A stretch of 25,478 bases of DNA, taken from positions 1 to 25,478 of the forward strand of contig AWNW01000040.1 in assembly GCA_000493945.1 (NCBI GenBank), read 5' to 3'. This DNA comes from Candidatus Hydrogenedens terephthalaticus JGI OTU-1 (GTDB lineage Bacteria; Hydrogenedentota; Hydrogenedentia; Hydrogenedentales; Hydrogenedentaceae). A program made the position numbers and the translations under genes. Under the pieces are notes generated by a model. It was not told where the DNA came from. It made no database searches and saw only the letters and a list, made by a program, of their open reading frames with translations. Each line of letters begins with the position of its first letter. Within the stretch, counting starts at the first letter, position 1. This document shows, piece by piece, positions 15,304-23,241 of the stretch.

Positions 15304-16068
15304 TTATAATCGCACAGGGACACCATGCTTTGCAAGAAATTGTTTTGCTTCATGTATGGAATATTCTGCAAAGTGAAAGATCGAAGCGGCGAGGGCTGCA
15401 TCGGCTTTGCCTTCCTGTAAAGCGGAACGCAAATGTTCTAAATTCCCGGCGCCACCACTGGCAATGACGGGGATGTTAACTGCTTCTGCTACCGCACGGG
15501 TTAGTTCAATATCATATCCTTCCTTTGTGCCATCGGCATCCATAGAGGTGAGTAGAATTTCACCGGCGCCGCGTCGTTCCGCTTCCATAGCCCATGCTAC
15601 GGGTTCTAATTCAGTAGGTTTTCCACCGTCTCTACCGCCATGGCTTTTTACTATGTATCGGTTGCCTACCTTTTTAGCGTCTATAGCAACAACAATACAT
15701 TGGGAACCGAAACGGGCAGAGGATTCATTGATAAAGTTCGGATTAAGAATGGCAGGGGTATTTATGGAAACTTTGTCCGCACCTGCACTAAGAAGAAGTC
15801 GAATATCTTCCAAGGTTCGGATACCTCCCCCAACACAAAGAGGCATAAATACCTGTTCGGCTGTTTTCTGAACCACATCTAACATCGTTTTGCGATTATC
15901 TGTTGATGCACGAATATCTAAGAATACAATTTCGTCCGCACCTTCTTCATCGTAACGGCGTGCTATTTCAACAGGGTCTCCAGCATCACGAAGACCTAAG
16001 AATTTAACACCTTTTACAACGCGACCATCAGCCACATCTAAACAGGGGATAATTCGCTTACAAAGCAC
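15304..16068 (-). CDS. hisF: Imidazole glycerol phosphate synthase cyclase subunit
   Basis: HisF is the (beta/alpha)8-barrel subunit that combines the HisA product with ammonia from HisH to give imidazole glycerol phosphate and AICAR. The 254-residue protein starts 'MLCKRIIPCLDVADGRVVKG'. Both catalytic aspartates are present, D11 and D130 ('VVAIDAKK'). The phosphate-binding blocks 'VGGGIRTLEDI' and 'IASGGAGNLEHL' are intact. The start is GTG at 16068, supported by AAGGAG nine bases upstream that begins within the stop codon of the preceding gene, so expression is probably coupled to it. No hisH or hisA is next to it. Confidence 0.96.
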   Translation of the reverse strand: MLCKRIIPCLDVADGRVVKGVKFLGLRDAGDPVEIARRYDEEGADEIVFLDIRASTDNRKTMLDVVQKTAEQVFMPLCVGGGIRTLEDIRLLLSAGADKVSINTPAILNPNFINESSARFGSQCIVVAIDAKKVGNRYIVKSHGGRDGGKPTELEPVAWAMEAERRGAGEILLTSMDADGTKEGYDIELTRAVAEAVNIPVIASGGAGNLEHLRSALQEGKADAALAASIFHFAEYSIHEAKQFLAKHGVPVRL

Positions 16069-16080
16069 GAAGAAAACTCC

Positions 16081-16908
16081 TTAATATTTGAGAGAATCAG
16101 TGTTGTTGGATGTATCTGATGAATCGGTTTTATCAGACGCATCAGACGGTTCGGACAAAGTCGGAAGAGGATTTATCTCTTCCTGTTGGTGTTCCTCTAA
16201 TTTGCAAGAAAGATAATCATTGGAGCTTATCTTTTCGTCTGCGGGAATTGTTAGAACAGGGGTTTCCGTTTGAGCAGGTTCTTCTGATGTTGTTTTGATT
16301 TCTGCAGATTCGTATTTTTGTGAAATGGTATCAAAAGCCGTTTTCCCTAAGGATGCATAAATTTTTTCACCATCTAACTGAAAATTGTCTAATTTAATAG
16401 TTACCGGGGTTGAAATGGAAAGTCCAAAATAACTATTCAGGAATTCCTCGATTCGGTGAATTATCAGTTCTTGGATGTCCGGTAAGTTTTGGTCTTCTGT
16501 TAAGATGATAACGGGACTAATTTCTACACATACCTTTTTCTGATCTTTACTCGGTGAGAGAGAAACAGAAACTTGTTTTAATGGGGCAACTTTTTTAAGC
16601 ATGGTTTCGCATTCTTTTTCTACTGTTGCGAGATTGATTTCTGTAATGCCATTTTCAAGGTTCTGTTTAATAGTACGGACAACAGGCTTTTTCCGTTTGA
16701 GGGATGGAAGAAAAGAGTAAACGCCTATTAGAATAAACCCAATCCCTGTTAGTAACTTGAAAGAACCCGGAAAGAGAACATCCAGAGTGCCATCTGTTGT
16801 CTTTGCAATGTAAGAACATACATAAGGGCACTGAACAAATTGTCCAACTAATGCTATCCCGACGATGATAACCAGCAAAGCAGAAAGTTTTAAGAAAGCA
16901 AGTTTCAT
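16081..16908 (-). CDS. Membrane protein with Asp23/AmaP-like domain
   Basis: The 275-residue protein has two N-terminal transmembrane helices (about 5-25 and 48-68). A cytoplasmic domain (about 82-185) follows with the pattern of Asp23/AmaP proteins: 'GITEINLATVEKECETMLKKV', a beta strand 'KQVSVSLSP', then a helix and 'ISTPVTIKLDNFQ'. A disordered, acidic, Ser/Thr/Glu-rich tail (about 205-275) ends it. AmaP is the two-helix membrane anchor for Asp23 in Firmicutes and is tied to cell-envelope stress. Homology is inferred from helix/strand layout and motif shape, so it is moderate. It lies 12 bases before hisF. AAGGAA precedes its ATG. Confidence 0.6.
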   Translation of the reverse strand: MKLAFLKLSALLVIIVGIALVGQFVQCPYVCSYIAKTTDGTLDVLFPGSFKLLTGIGFILIGVYSFLPSLKRKKPVVRTIKQNLENGITEINLATVEKECETMLKKVAPLKQVSVSLSPSKDQKKVCVEISPVIILTEDQNLPDIQELIIHRIEEFLNSYFGLSISTPVTIKLDNFQLDGEKIYASLGKTAFDTISQKYESAEIKTTSEEPAQTETPVLTIPADEKISSNDYLSCKLEEHQQEEINPLPTLSEPSDASDKTDSSDTSNNTDSLKY

Positions 16909-16993
16909 AATTGTATTCCTTATCGTGATTTTTTATTTTTATTAATGTTTAATTTTAACATGTTAGCCATGTTCCTTTCATTTGTATAACACT

Positions 16994-17015
16994 TTTCGTT
17001 GTCATTATAACGAAA
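16994..17015. promoter_or_regulatory. Inverted repeat, possible operator in a divergent spacer
   Basis: TTTCGTT (16994-17000) and AACGAAA (17009-17015) form a 7-bp inverted repeat with an 8-base centre. It lies between the AmaP-like gene and the GH4 gene, which are transcribed apart. The overall 22-bp size suits a dimeric repressor such as those controlling sugar genes. No regulator gene is nearby to support it. The rest of the 242-base spacer is AT-rich with no recognisable gene. Confidence 0.35.
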
Positions 17016-17150
17016 TAAATCTCTTTTGAGTTTCCAGTAAATCCGTTCTTTCTCTTTTGAACTTAAATGGTAAAAAGATTTAAATTATATATCTCTTATT
17101 GTTTTTATTGAATTGTTTGTTTCTTAACATATAGCAGCAAAGGAATGAGT

Positions 17151-18455
17151 ATGAGCAAGATTTGTTTTTTAGGTGCGGGAAGTACTGTTTTTGCGAAGAA
17201 TGTTTTAGGTGATTGCATGCATGTAGAAGCGTTGAGGGACGCAATGGTTGCGTTGCTGGATATTGACCCAGAACGATTAAGTGAATCGGAACGGATGGTT
17301 AATAATTTAAATAAAACATTAGGGGCAGATATGAAAATTGAGTCGTATCTGGCGGAGGATGCGGAGAAGGCGTTTAAGGATGCGAATTATGTTGTTAACG
17401 CCATACAGGTAGGGGGTTATGAACCCTGCACTGTGATTGATTTCGAAATTCCAAAGAAGTATGGTTTGAGACAGACGATTGGGGACACTTTAGGTATTGG
17501 TGGTATTTTCCGTGCGTTACGAACTATCCCTGTGATGTTAAAGTATTGTGAGATTATAGAGAGGATAGCACCGGATGCCCTGCTTTTGAACTATACCAAT
17601 CCGATGGCAATGGTTACAGGGGCTATCTTAAAGGCAACTTCGGTGCGGACGGTTGGTTTGTGTCATAGTGTTCAGGTGTGTGCACCGCAATTATGTTTAA
17701 TGTTAGAATTGCCGGATGATGATTTGCAATGGAAAATTGCCGGTATTAATCATCAGGCGTGGTTGTTGGAGGTGAAACGGCATGGTGAGGATTTATATCC
17801 GGAGATTAAGCGTCGGGCAGAATTGCCAGAATATCGCTGGAAGGATACAGTTCGGTTTGAGATAATGAAGCGGTTCGGATATTATGTGACCGAATCGAGT
17901 GAACACAATGCGGAATATGTGCCATGGTTTATTAAAAGTAAAGCACCGCAGTTAATTGATGAATTTAGCATCCCGCTGGATGAATATCCCAAACGCTGTA
18001 TTGCACAAATTGAGGCATGGAAATATATACGGGATGAATTAACTTCGTTAGACAAGCCTTTGTCTCATGAGCGAACCCATGAGTATGCTTCCTACATTTT
18101 AGAGGCGATAGAAACAGGTAAGCCGTTTACCTTCGGTGGAAATGTTTTAAATTATGGTTTAATTACAAACCTGCCATATAAGTGTTGTGTTGAAGTTATG
18201 TGTGTGGCAGACCGAAGTGGAATAACGCCTACCTATGTAGGGGATTTACCTGTTCAATGTGCGGCTTTGAATAGGACAAACATAAATGTGCAAGAGGTGA
18301 CGATTGAAGCCGTTTTGAAAAAGAAAAAGGAACATATCTATCAAGCGGCAATGTTAGACCCCCATACATCAGCGGAACTGACCATTGATGAAATTGTTCA
18401 TCTCTGTGATGACCTGATTGAAGCACACGGTTCGTGGTTGCCAGAGTTTCATTAG
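17151..18455 (+). CDS. Family 4 glycoside hydrolase, alpha-galactosidase (MelA-like)
   Basis: GH4 enzymes cleave glycosides by an NAD- and Mn-dependent redox-elimination mechanism. The 434-residue protein begins with the NAD-binding Rossmann motif 'ICFLGAGSTVF' (G8-S11). It has 'NYTNPMAM' (147-154), the metal-ligand region 'GLCHSVQ' (C171) and 'GINHQAW' (H201). 'QTIGDTLGIGGIFRALRTIP' is characteristic of the alpha-galactosidase/alpha-glucosidase branch, and C171-H172-S173 favours alpha-galactosidase. The exact substrate is inferred. ATG 17151 is preferred over ATG 17145 because AAGGA (17140-17144) is six bases away from it but directly adjacent to the other. No sugar transporter is adjacent. 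Confidence 0.88.
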   Translation: MSKICFLGAGSTVFAKNVLGDCMHVEALRDAMVALLDIDPERLSESERMVNNLNKTLGADMKIESYLAEDAEKAFKDANYVVNAIQVGGYEPCTVIDFEIPKKYGLRQTIGDTLGIGGIFRALRTIPVMLKYCEIIERIAPDALLLNYTNPMAMVTGAILKATSVRTVGLCHSVQVCAPQLCLMLELPDDDLQWKIAGINHQAWLLEVKRHGEDLYPEIKRRAELPEYRWKDTVRFEIMKRFGYYVTESSEHNAEYVPWFIKSKAPQLIDEFSIPLDEYPKRCIAQIEAWKYIRDELTSLDKPLSHERTHEYASYILEAIETGKPFTFGGNVLNYGLITNLPYKCCVEVMCVADRSGITPTYVGDLPVQCAALNRTNINVQEVTIEAVLKKKKEHIYQAAMLDPHTSAELTIDEIVHLCDDLIEAHGSWLPEFH

Positions 18456-18500
18456 AGATTTTTTACCATACACAAATACAGAACGAGGGAATTTTTTTAG

Positions 18501-19493
18501 TTATTCTGCATGCCAGTGAAAATTATAGTGGGCACCGCAAACGCGGGATTGTAATTGGGATGTGAGTGAATTAGCCGGTGCATTACACGCATGAATAGCC
18601 ACTTCCAGAATATCTGCCCCGTAGTTTTGAGCCCAATAGATCATGGTAGCCACCATATCTGTATAAATGCCTTTATTTCGCACATTAGGTAAAACACCAA
18701 CCATATCTCCTTTTGTAATCCGTATCCCTAATGTATCCCTTGTGTGTTCATCTTCTACACTTGTAATGTATCCCACAATTTGATTGTCCATTTCTACAAT
18801 CCATACACCTTTGGCTCGAATTCCCAATACGGAATTTTTTAACCAATGCTTAAACATTACAGAGACTTTTCCCGTAGCCATTAATTTTTCATCAAGGTAA
18901 AAGCGACTATATTTCGGAAAGATTGAAAAATCAATATTCACTAAATTATCCATGTCTTCTTTTGTCGCGGGACGAATAGGAACAGTAATTTTGTGTTCCA
19001 ATTTAAAACCCGTCCGAAAATCCCAGACATGGTGGATATGTGTGGCGATTAAATCAAAGCCATTTTCCATAATCGCTTTTACCCTGCTGAAATCAAGTGG
19101 ATGGGAATATATATCCATGAATTTTATATTATGATTCTTCGCCCAGAGAACGACCTCTGCTATAAGGTTTCTTTTAATCAGGTAATCGCTTCCATTTTCT
19201 TCTGCTAATAAATAATGAATACGGGCGCAGGGGAAACCAAAAATTTCACTATCCCAATTCAATTGTTCTGCAAGAATAAAACCGCAAACTTTATCGGTGC
19301 TATCAAAGGCACAAAAAATGGAAACTGTATCTCGCTTCATTAATTTTTGTATATCGGAGTAGATGTAGGAAATATATGCAGATTTATCTATTCCACGGAT
19401 ATAATCGTAAGGATAAAATTTTTGACACTCTGCAAGTCTCTGCAAATCGTTATCCGAAATAGCCTCAATCTGTTGAATGTGGATGGCGGTCAT
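18501..19493 (-). CDS. Tandem GNAT acetyltransferase (WecD-like N-terminal half)
   Basis: The 330-residue protein has two acetyltransferase-fold halves. The first (about 1-160) contains 'LNWDSEIFGFPCARIHYLL' (79-97), a block seen in sugar-amine acetyltransferases such as WecD. The second (about 172-330) starts 'VPIRPATKEDMDNLVNIDF'. It has the acetyl-CoA-binding region 'VGVLPNVRNKGIYTDMV' and the terminal 'NAPANSLTSQLQSRVCGAHY'. N-acetylation of an amino sugar on a surface glycan or lipid is likely but unproven. ATG 19493 was chosen; it overlaps the upstream glycosyltransferase gene by 29 bases and has GGGAG at slightly long spacing. An earlier ATG (19574) would add 27 residues that match nothing and overlap more. 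Confidence 0.75.
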   Translation of the reverse strand: MTAIHIQQIEAISDNDLQRLAECQKFYPYDYIRGIDKSAYISYIYSDIQKLMKRDTVSIFCAFDSTDKVCGFILAEQLNWDSEIFGFPCARIHYLLAEENGSDYLIKRNLIAEVVLWAKNHNIKFMDIYSHPLDFSRVKAIMENGFDLIATHIHHVWDFRTGFKLEHKITVPIRPATKEDMDNLVNIDFSIFPKYSRFYLDEKLMATGKVSVMFKHWLKNSVLGIRAKGVWIVEMDNQIVGYITSVEDEHTRDTLGIRITKGDMVGVLPNVRNKGIYTDMVATMIYWAQNYGADILEVAIHACNAPANSLTSQLQSRVCGAHYNFHWHAE

Positions 19494-20424
19494 CTGTGAG
19501 TGTCTCCCTGACAATAAAATAAGGACGATGTTGAACCTCTCGATATGCCCTGCTAACATAGGCGCAAAGAACACTTATACACAATATCTGTATCCCAACA
19601 AAAATTAAGAGTAATGAGGTCATAATTATAAGAGAGTCGGGACTTTTATTGAAGAACAACGAACGAAAAAAAATAAAAAAGCCAAGCAAGAAACCTAATA
19701 CAGAGAACAACATACCCACATAACCAATTGCTTCTACCGGAATTGTGCTTATGCTGGCGATAATATCAAAATTAATCCAGAACAGAGACCAAATCCGATA
19801 CCTACTTTTTCCTTTTTCCCGTTTTCTATGCTTGATGGGATGAGATTTGATTTTCAATCCCATCCAACTGATTTCAGCGGGAATATATCTCGCATGATGT
19901 GTTGCTTGAAGTAACCGATTTACGGCATTACGACTGTATGCCGCCATGCCACAGCCTGCGTCCTTTAATTCGGAACCTGTCGCTTTTGATATAAACCGAT
20001 TAACAAACTGGGAAAAGAATCTCCGCAAAAAACTGTCCTGCCGCTCCGTTCGCCAACCTTGAACAAAATCAAAATTCCCTTCTTCGAGGACTTTGATTAA
20101 ATTGGGGATTTCCTCAGGAAGATTCTGACCATCGCCGTCCATGGATAAAAAAATATTCCCTCGAGCATAATTAAACCCTGCATATACTGCGGGGTGTTGA
20201 CCAAAATTGCGGGTCAATCGGACTACTTGAATATTATCATACTTGCTATGATATTGCTTCAAAATGTCAAAGGTTCTGTCCCTACTCCCGTCATCAACCA
20301 CAATTATTTCATATCCCCGCCCATAACGATTCATTACTTCCATAATTTCATCAAGCACCCCGCCGATATTTTCTTCCTCATTATACACCGGCACAACTAT
20401 ACTTATTTCAATGTCGTTTCTCAT
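19465..20424 (-). CDS. Family 2 glycosyltransferase, polyprenyl-phosphate sugar synthase type
   Basis: The 319-residue enzyme matches the DPM1/ArnC/GtrB group, which moves a sugar from a nucleotide donor to undecaprenyl phosphate on the inner face of the membrane. The GT-A domain shows 'ISIVVPVYNEEENI' (8-21), 'VVDDGSRDRTFD' and the metal-binding 'SMDGDGQNLPEEI' (D95-G-D97). 'NRFISKATGSELKDAGCGMAAYSR' and the basic 'KHRKREKGKSRYRIWSLF' follow. Two transmembrane helices (about 232-260 and 268-292) end it. AGGAAT precedes the ATG. The overlap with the acetyltransferase downstream suggests both act on the same surface-glycan building block. Confidence 0.9.
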   Translation of the reverse strand: MRNDIEISIVVPVYNEEENIGGVLDEIMEVMNRYGRGYEIIVVDDGSRDRTFDILKQYHSKYDNIQVVRLTRNFGQHPAVYAGFNYARGNIFLSMDGDGQNLPEEIPNLIKVLEEGNFDFVQGWRTERQDSFLRRFFSQFVNRFISKATGSELKDAGCGMAAYSRNAVNRLLQATHHARYIPAEISWMGLKIKSHPIKHRKREKGKSRYRIWSLFWINFDIIASISTIPVEAIGYVGMLFSVLGFLLGFFIFFRSLFFNKSPDSLIIMTSLLLIFVGIQILCISVLCAYVSRAYREVQHRPYFIVRETLTDDRHPHSTD

Positions 20425-20610
20425 TATTTGAATTCCTGTAAATCATTATTGTGTTCTATCCATAATTTAGAATTTTATCAATAATGTTACATAAAAAGAA
20501 ATTATTAAAATTTCATATTAATTTATATTTGCAGAATTGCTTTTTATGTATATATTTTTGTTATCATTTTTTTGTTTTGAAAAATTAAATATGAATAAAA
20601 AGGAGAAAAA

Positions 20611-21768
20611 ATGTTAAAAGACTGGTTTTGTTTGAAAGACAGGGATAAGTTTTCAATTGACCCCAAAATTAATCCTAATGATGCAAGGTATTATTTTTGT
20701 AGAAATGAGGTTAAAGAGAGAATAAAGGAACAAATTCAGCGATCCTTTATAGACCCAGGTGTCCCCAAGATGATTATTTACGGTTCATATGGTTCAGGGA
20801 AAACACAGACCCTTTATTATTTAAAACATTATTTGGAAAATGACACACCAGAGATATGCCACGAAAAACCTATATTTGTACATCTTGATCTTGAAATGAA
20901 AAGTAGATCAGATTGTTGGGATTGGCATCTTCAATTAATGGAAGCTTTAGGAGTAGAGACTTTATCCAATTGGATTGAGGGAATAATAAGTGAAGGTAAA
21001 GATATAGAAGAACAACTAAAAAAGATTTTTAAAGATGAAAATTATGTTAAAGCAATGAAAGATATACGAGTTGGAGGGGATCAAGGGCATTTAGCTTGGA
21101 GATGGTTATGTGGCAAGGATTTAAAACCTGCAGAATTACAGCGACTTAAAGTTACAAGGTCACTGGGAGAGGTAGGTTCATCTGATTTAGTAAATGTTTT
21201 GCAGGGGATTGGTTCTTTAGCAAAAGAGAGAGGAAACAAATTAATTTTTCTTATAGATGAAGCAGAGCAATTTTTGAATGTAAAAAATGAGGATGCAATT
21301 GAATCGATTCACAATTATCTAAGAAAACTTGCAGAGCCGATGAACGAATCTGTTGGATTTATTATAGCGACTTTTGGTGTTAGTCCAGATGAAATGGCAG
21401 AATTTTTAGTTAGGGTAGATATCAGAACTCGAATAGGTGAAAATAATATCATTGAAATCCCTCCCCTTCCCGACATTGAGAATGTAGAAATTTTTATAAA
21501 AGAGTTATTATCTGAGTTTATAGATTATGATAGAGTAAAAGCAAAATTAGAAGAGAAAAACATAAATTTAGAGAATATGGAATTTTATCCTTTTACGGAA
21601 AATTCCTTTAAACTATTATGTGAATATGCTACTACAGACCCTACAAAATCAATACCAAGAAATATACTTAAAGCAGTGAATGAATGTGCTGTATCAGCTT
21701 TTTTAAAAAAGAATATATTTATAGATGAACAAATAGTTGATAGTATAGCCCCTCTTGTTTTTGGATAG
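20611..21768 (+). CDS. ORC/Cdc6-like AAA+ ATPase, first gene of candidate defence cassette
   Basis: The 385-residue protein has a clear Walker A, 'YGSYGSGKTQT' (G58-T65), and Walker B, 'LIFLIDEAEQFL' (D216, E217). Downstream are a candidate arginine-finger region 'VDIRTRIGENNIIEIPPL' (about 270-290) and a sensor-2-like helix 'IPRNILKAVNECA' (about 352-364). The layout resembles ORC/Cdc6-type ATPases and the BrxD-like ATPases of BREX loci, but it is not clearly a member of either. AAGGAG lies five bases before the ATG. The gap to the left neighbour (20425-20610) is AT-rich, with a weak promoter-like TATATT. Codon usage differs from the flanking genes: arginine is mostly AGA/AGG. It is followed after nine bases by the HerA-like gene. 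Confidence 0.8.
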   Translation: MLKDWFCLKDRDKFSIDPKINPNDARYYFCRNEVKERIKEQIQRSFIDPGVPKMIIYGSYGSGKTQTLYYLKHYLENDTPEICHEKPIFVHLDLEMKSRSDCWDWHLQLMEALGVETLSNWIEGIISEGKDIEEQLKKIFKDENYVKAMKDIRVGGDQGHLAWRWLCGKDLKPAELQRLKVTRSLGEVGSSDLVNVLQGIGSLAKERGNKLIFLIDEAEQFLNVKNEDAIESIHNYLRKLAEPMNESVGFIIATFGVSPDEMAEFLVRVDIRTRIGENNIIEIPPLPDIENVEIFIKELLSEFIDYDRVKAKLEEKNINLENMEFYPFTENSFKLLCEYATTDPTKSIPRNILKAVNECAVSAFLKKNIFIDEQIVDSIAPLVFG

Positions 21769-21777
21769 TTAAAATAA

Positions 21778-23241
21778 ATGAAGAAGTTTACAGTAAAACC
21801 AAAAATCTTTCAAGGAAATAGGTATTTTATTGGCTCTCTTACTGGTGCCCCAAAAGAAAATTACATTTATATGGGTAGATCTGCTGAAATTGGCCCACTT
21901 GTCAATATTTTCCTTGATATTTCTAATCCTCATGTAGTTGCAATTTTTGGAAAGAGGGGGACAGGAAAATCCTATACATTAGGTACTTTAATGGAAGGTA
22001 TGTGTACATCTGAAAAAATAACATCCATATCCCATATAAACAAAGATACTGCGATACTTTTATTTGATACCTTAGGCATCTTTCAATGGTCAGATATAAT
22101 TCTTTCTCAAGACTCTGATAAAAAGATTATTCAAGAACAAATCCGTTTCCAAAGAAACTGGGAAATTAAAAATGAGTCCCTTGAAATTGAGATCTGGTCG
22201 CCCAAAGGAATGGATATATCAGTTAGAAAATATAAAGAGTTTAAATTTAATACTTTTGATTTGGATTCTTTAGATTGGGGATATTTATTGGATGTAGATA
22301 TCTATCAGGACCGAATAGGACAACTAATAGGGGATGTTTATGAAAAAGTAGTAAACGAAGGATGGTTCGATTATTCAAATAAAAAATATTTACCCAAACG
22401 ATGGTATTCTTTGGATGACCTAATTAATTGTGCAAAATACGATAAGGAAATAAATGATTACTATCATGTAGAGACAAGGCGGGCAGTAATTCAACAATTA
22501 GCTTGCATTAAAAGGAATCCAATATTCCACAGTAATATTGAAATTAATGAAATATCTAAAAAATTAAATGTGTCTAATACCGATGAATCTATAGAAAATC
22601 ATTTAAAGATAAAAGAGAAAGCAATGTTGGCGGATTTTCTCAAACCAGGAAAATTAAGTATTTTACTCTTGCACAAGTTATCTAATGAACTCAGGTATGT
22701 AATAATTATGTCTCTCATTCGTAAAATTATGAAATTAAGAATGGAAACATCGGAAAAAGAAAAAAATTTAAAAATTCTAAACTTTACAAAAGAAGAGGCA
22801 GAAAAACTAGAGCAAGATATTAGAAATGGTGTACCTCCAATTTGGATTGTTGTGGATGAGGCTCAAAATTTTCTGCCATCAGAACGAAAAACTCGAGCAA
22901 CTGATGAGTTGGTAAGGCTTGTTAGAGAAGGAAGAAATTTTGGACTATCTTTTATGTTCACGACCCAACAACCTTCAGCAATAGATCAACGAATACTTTC
23001 TCAGGTAGATATTATGATAATTCATAAATTAACTGTTCAAAATGATATCGAATATATAAAAAAGAATTTAAAATCATCATTCCCAGAAGAGATTAAATAT
23101 GGAAACGATATACTCAACTTTGATGAACTTTTAAAGCGTTTGGATGTTGGACAATCTGTAATTTCAGATACAGAATCTCCGCGTGCTTTTGTCGTTGATA
23201 TAAGACCAAGGGTAAGTGTACACGGAGGATTTAGTATATGA
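21778..23241 (+). CDS. HerA/DUF87-type translocase ATPase
   Basis: The 487-residue protein belongs to the HerA/FtsK-like ring ATPases that pump DNA. It shows 'YMGRSAEIGPLVNIFLDI' (31-48), the usual entry to the domain. Then come Walker A 'FGKRGTGKS' (G58-S65), Walker B 'PIWIVVDEAQNFLP' (D360, E361), a candidate arginine finger R386 in 'VREGRNFGLSF', and the Q motif 'TTQQPSAID' (395-403). The end, 'AFVVDIRPRVSVHGG', also fits the family. The usual N-terminal HAS-barrel seems short or absent. An insertion (about 95-330) with no recognised domain separates the two motifs. No ribosome site is visible, so translation probably depends on the gene nine bases upstream. No NurA nuclease partner is present. 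DNA translocation is family knowledge, not shown here. Confidence 0.85.
   Translation: MKKFTVKPKIFQGNRYFIGSLTGAPKENYIYMGRSAEIGPLVNIFLDISNPHVVAIFGKRGTGKSYTLGTLMEGMCTSEKITSISHINKDTAILLFDTLGIFQWSDIILSQDSDKKIIQEQIRFQRNWEIKNESLEIEIWSPKGMDISVRKYKEFKFNTFDLDSLDWGYLLDVDIYQDRIGQLIGDVYEKVVNEGWFDYSNKKYLPKRWYSLDDLINCAKYDKEINDYYHVETRRAVIQQLACIKRNPIFHSNIEINEISKKLNVSNTDESIENHLKIKEKAMLADFLKPGKLSILLLHKLSNELRYVIIMSLIRKIMKLRMETSEKEKNLKILNFTKEEAEKLEQDIRNGVPPIWIVVDEAQNFLPSERKTRATDELVRLVREGRNFGLSFMFTTQQPSAIDQRILSQVDIMIIHKLTVQNDIEYIKKNLKSSFPEEIKYGNDILNFDELLKRLDVGQSVISDTESPRAFVVDIRPRVSVHGGFSI

Noticed and set aside
15407..15871. Plus-strand open frame of 154 codons
   Set aside because: It lies fully antisense to hisF, whose catalytic residues are all intact. 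Its low-complexity Ser/Pro/Ile make-up is typical of a shadow frame.
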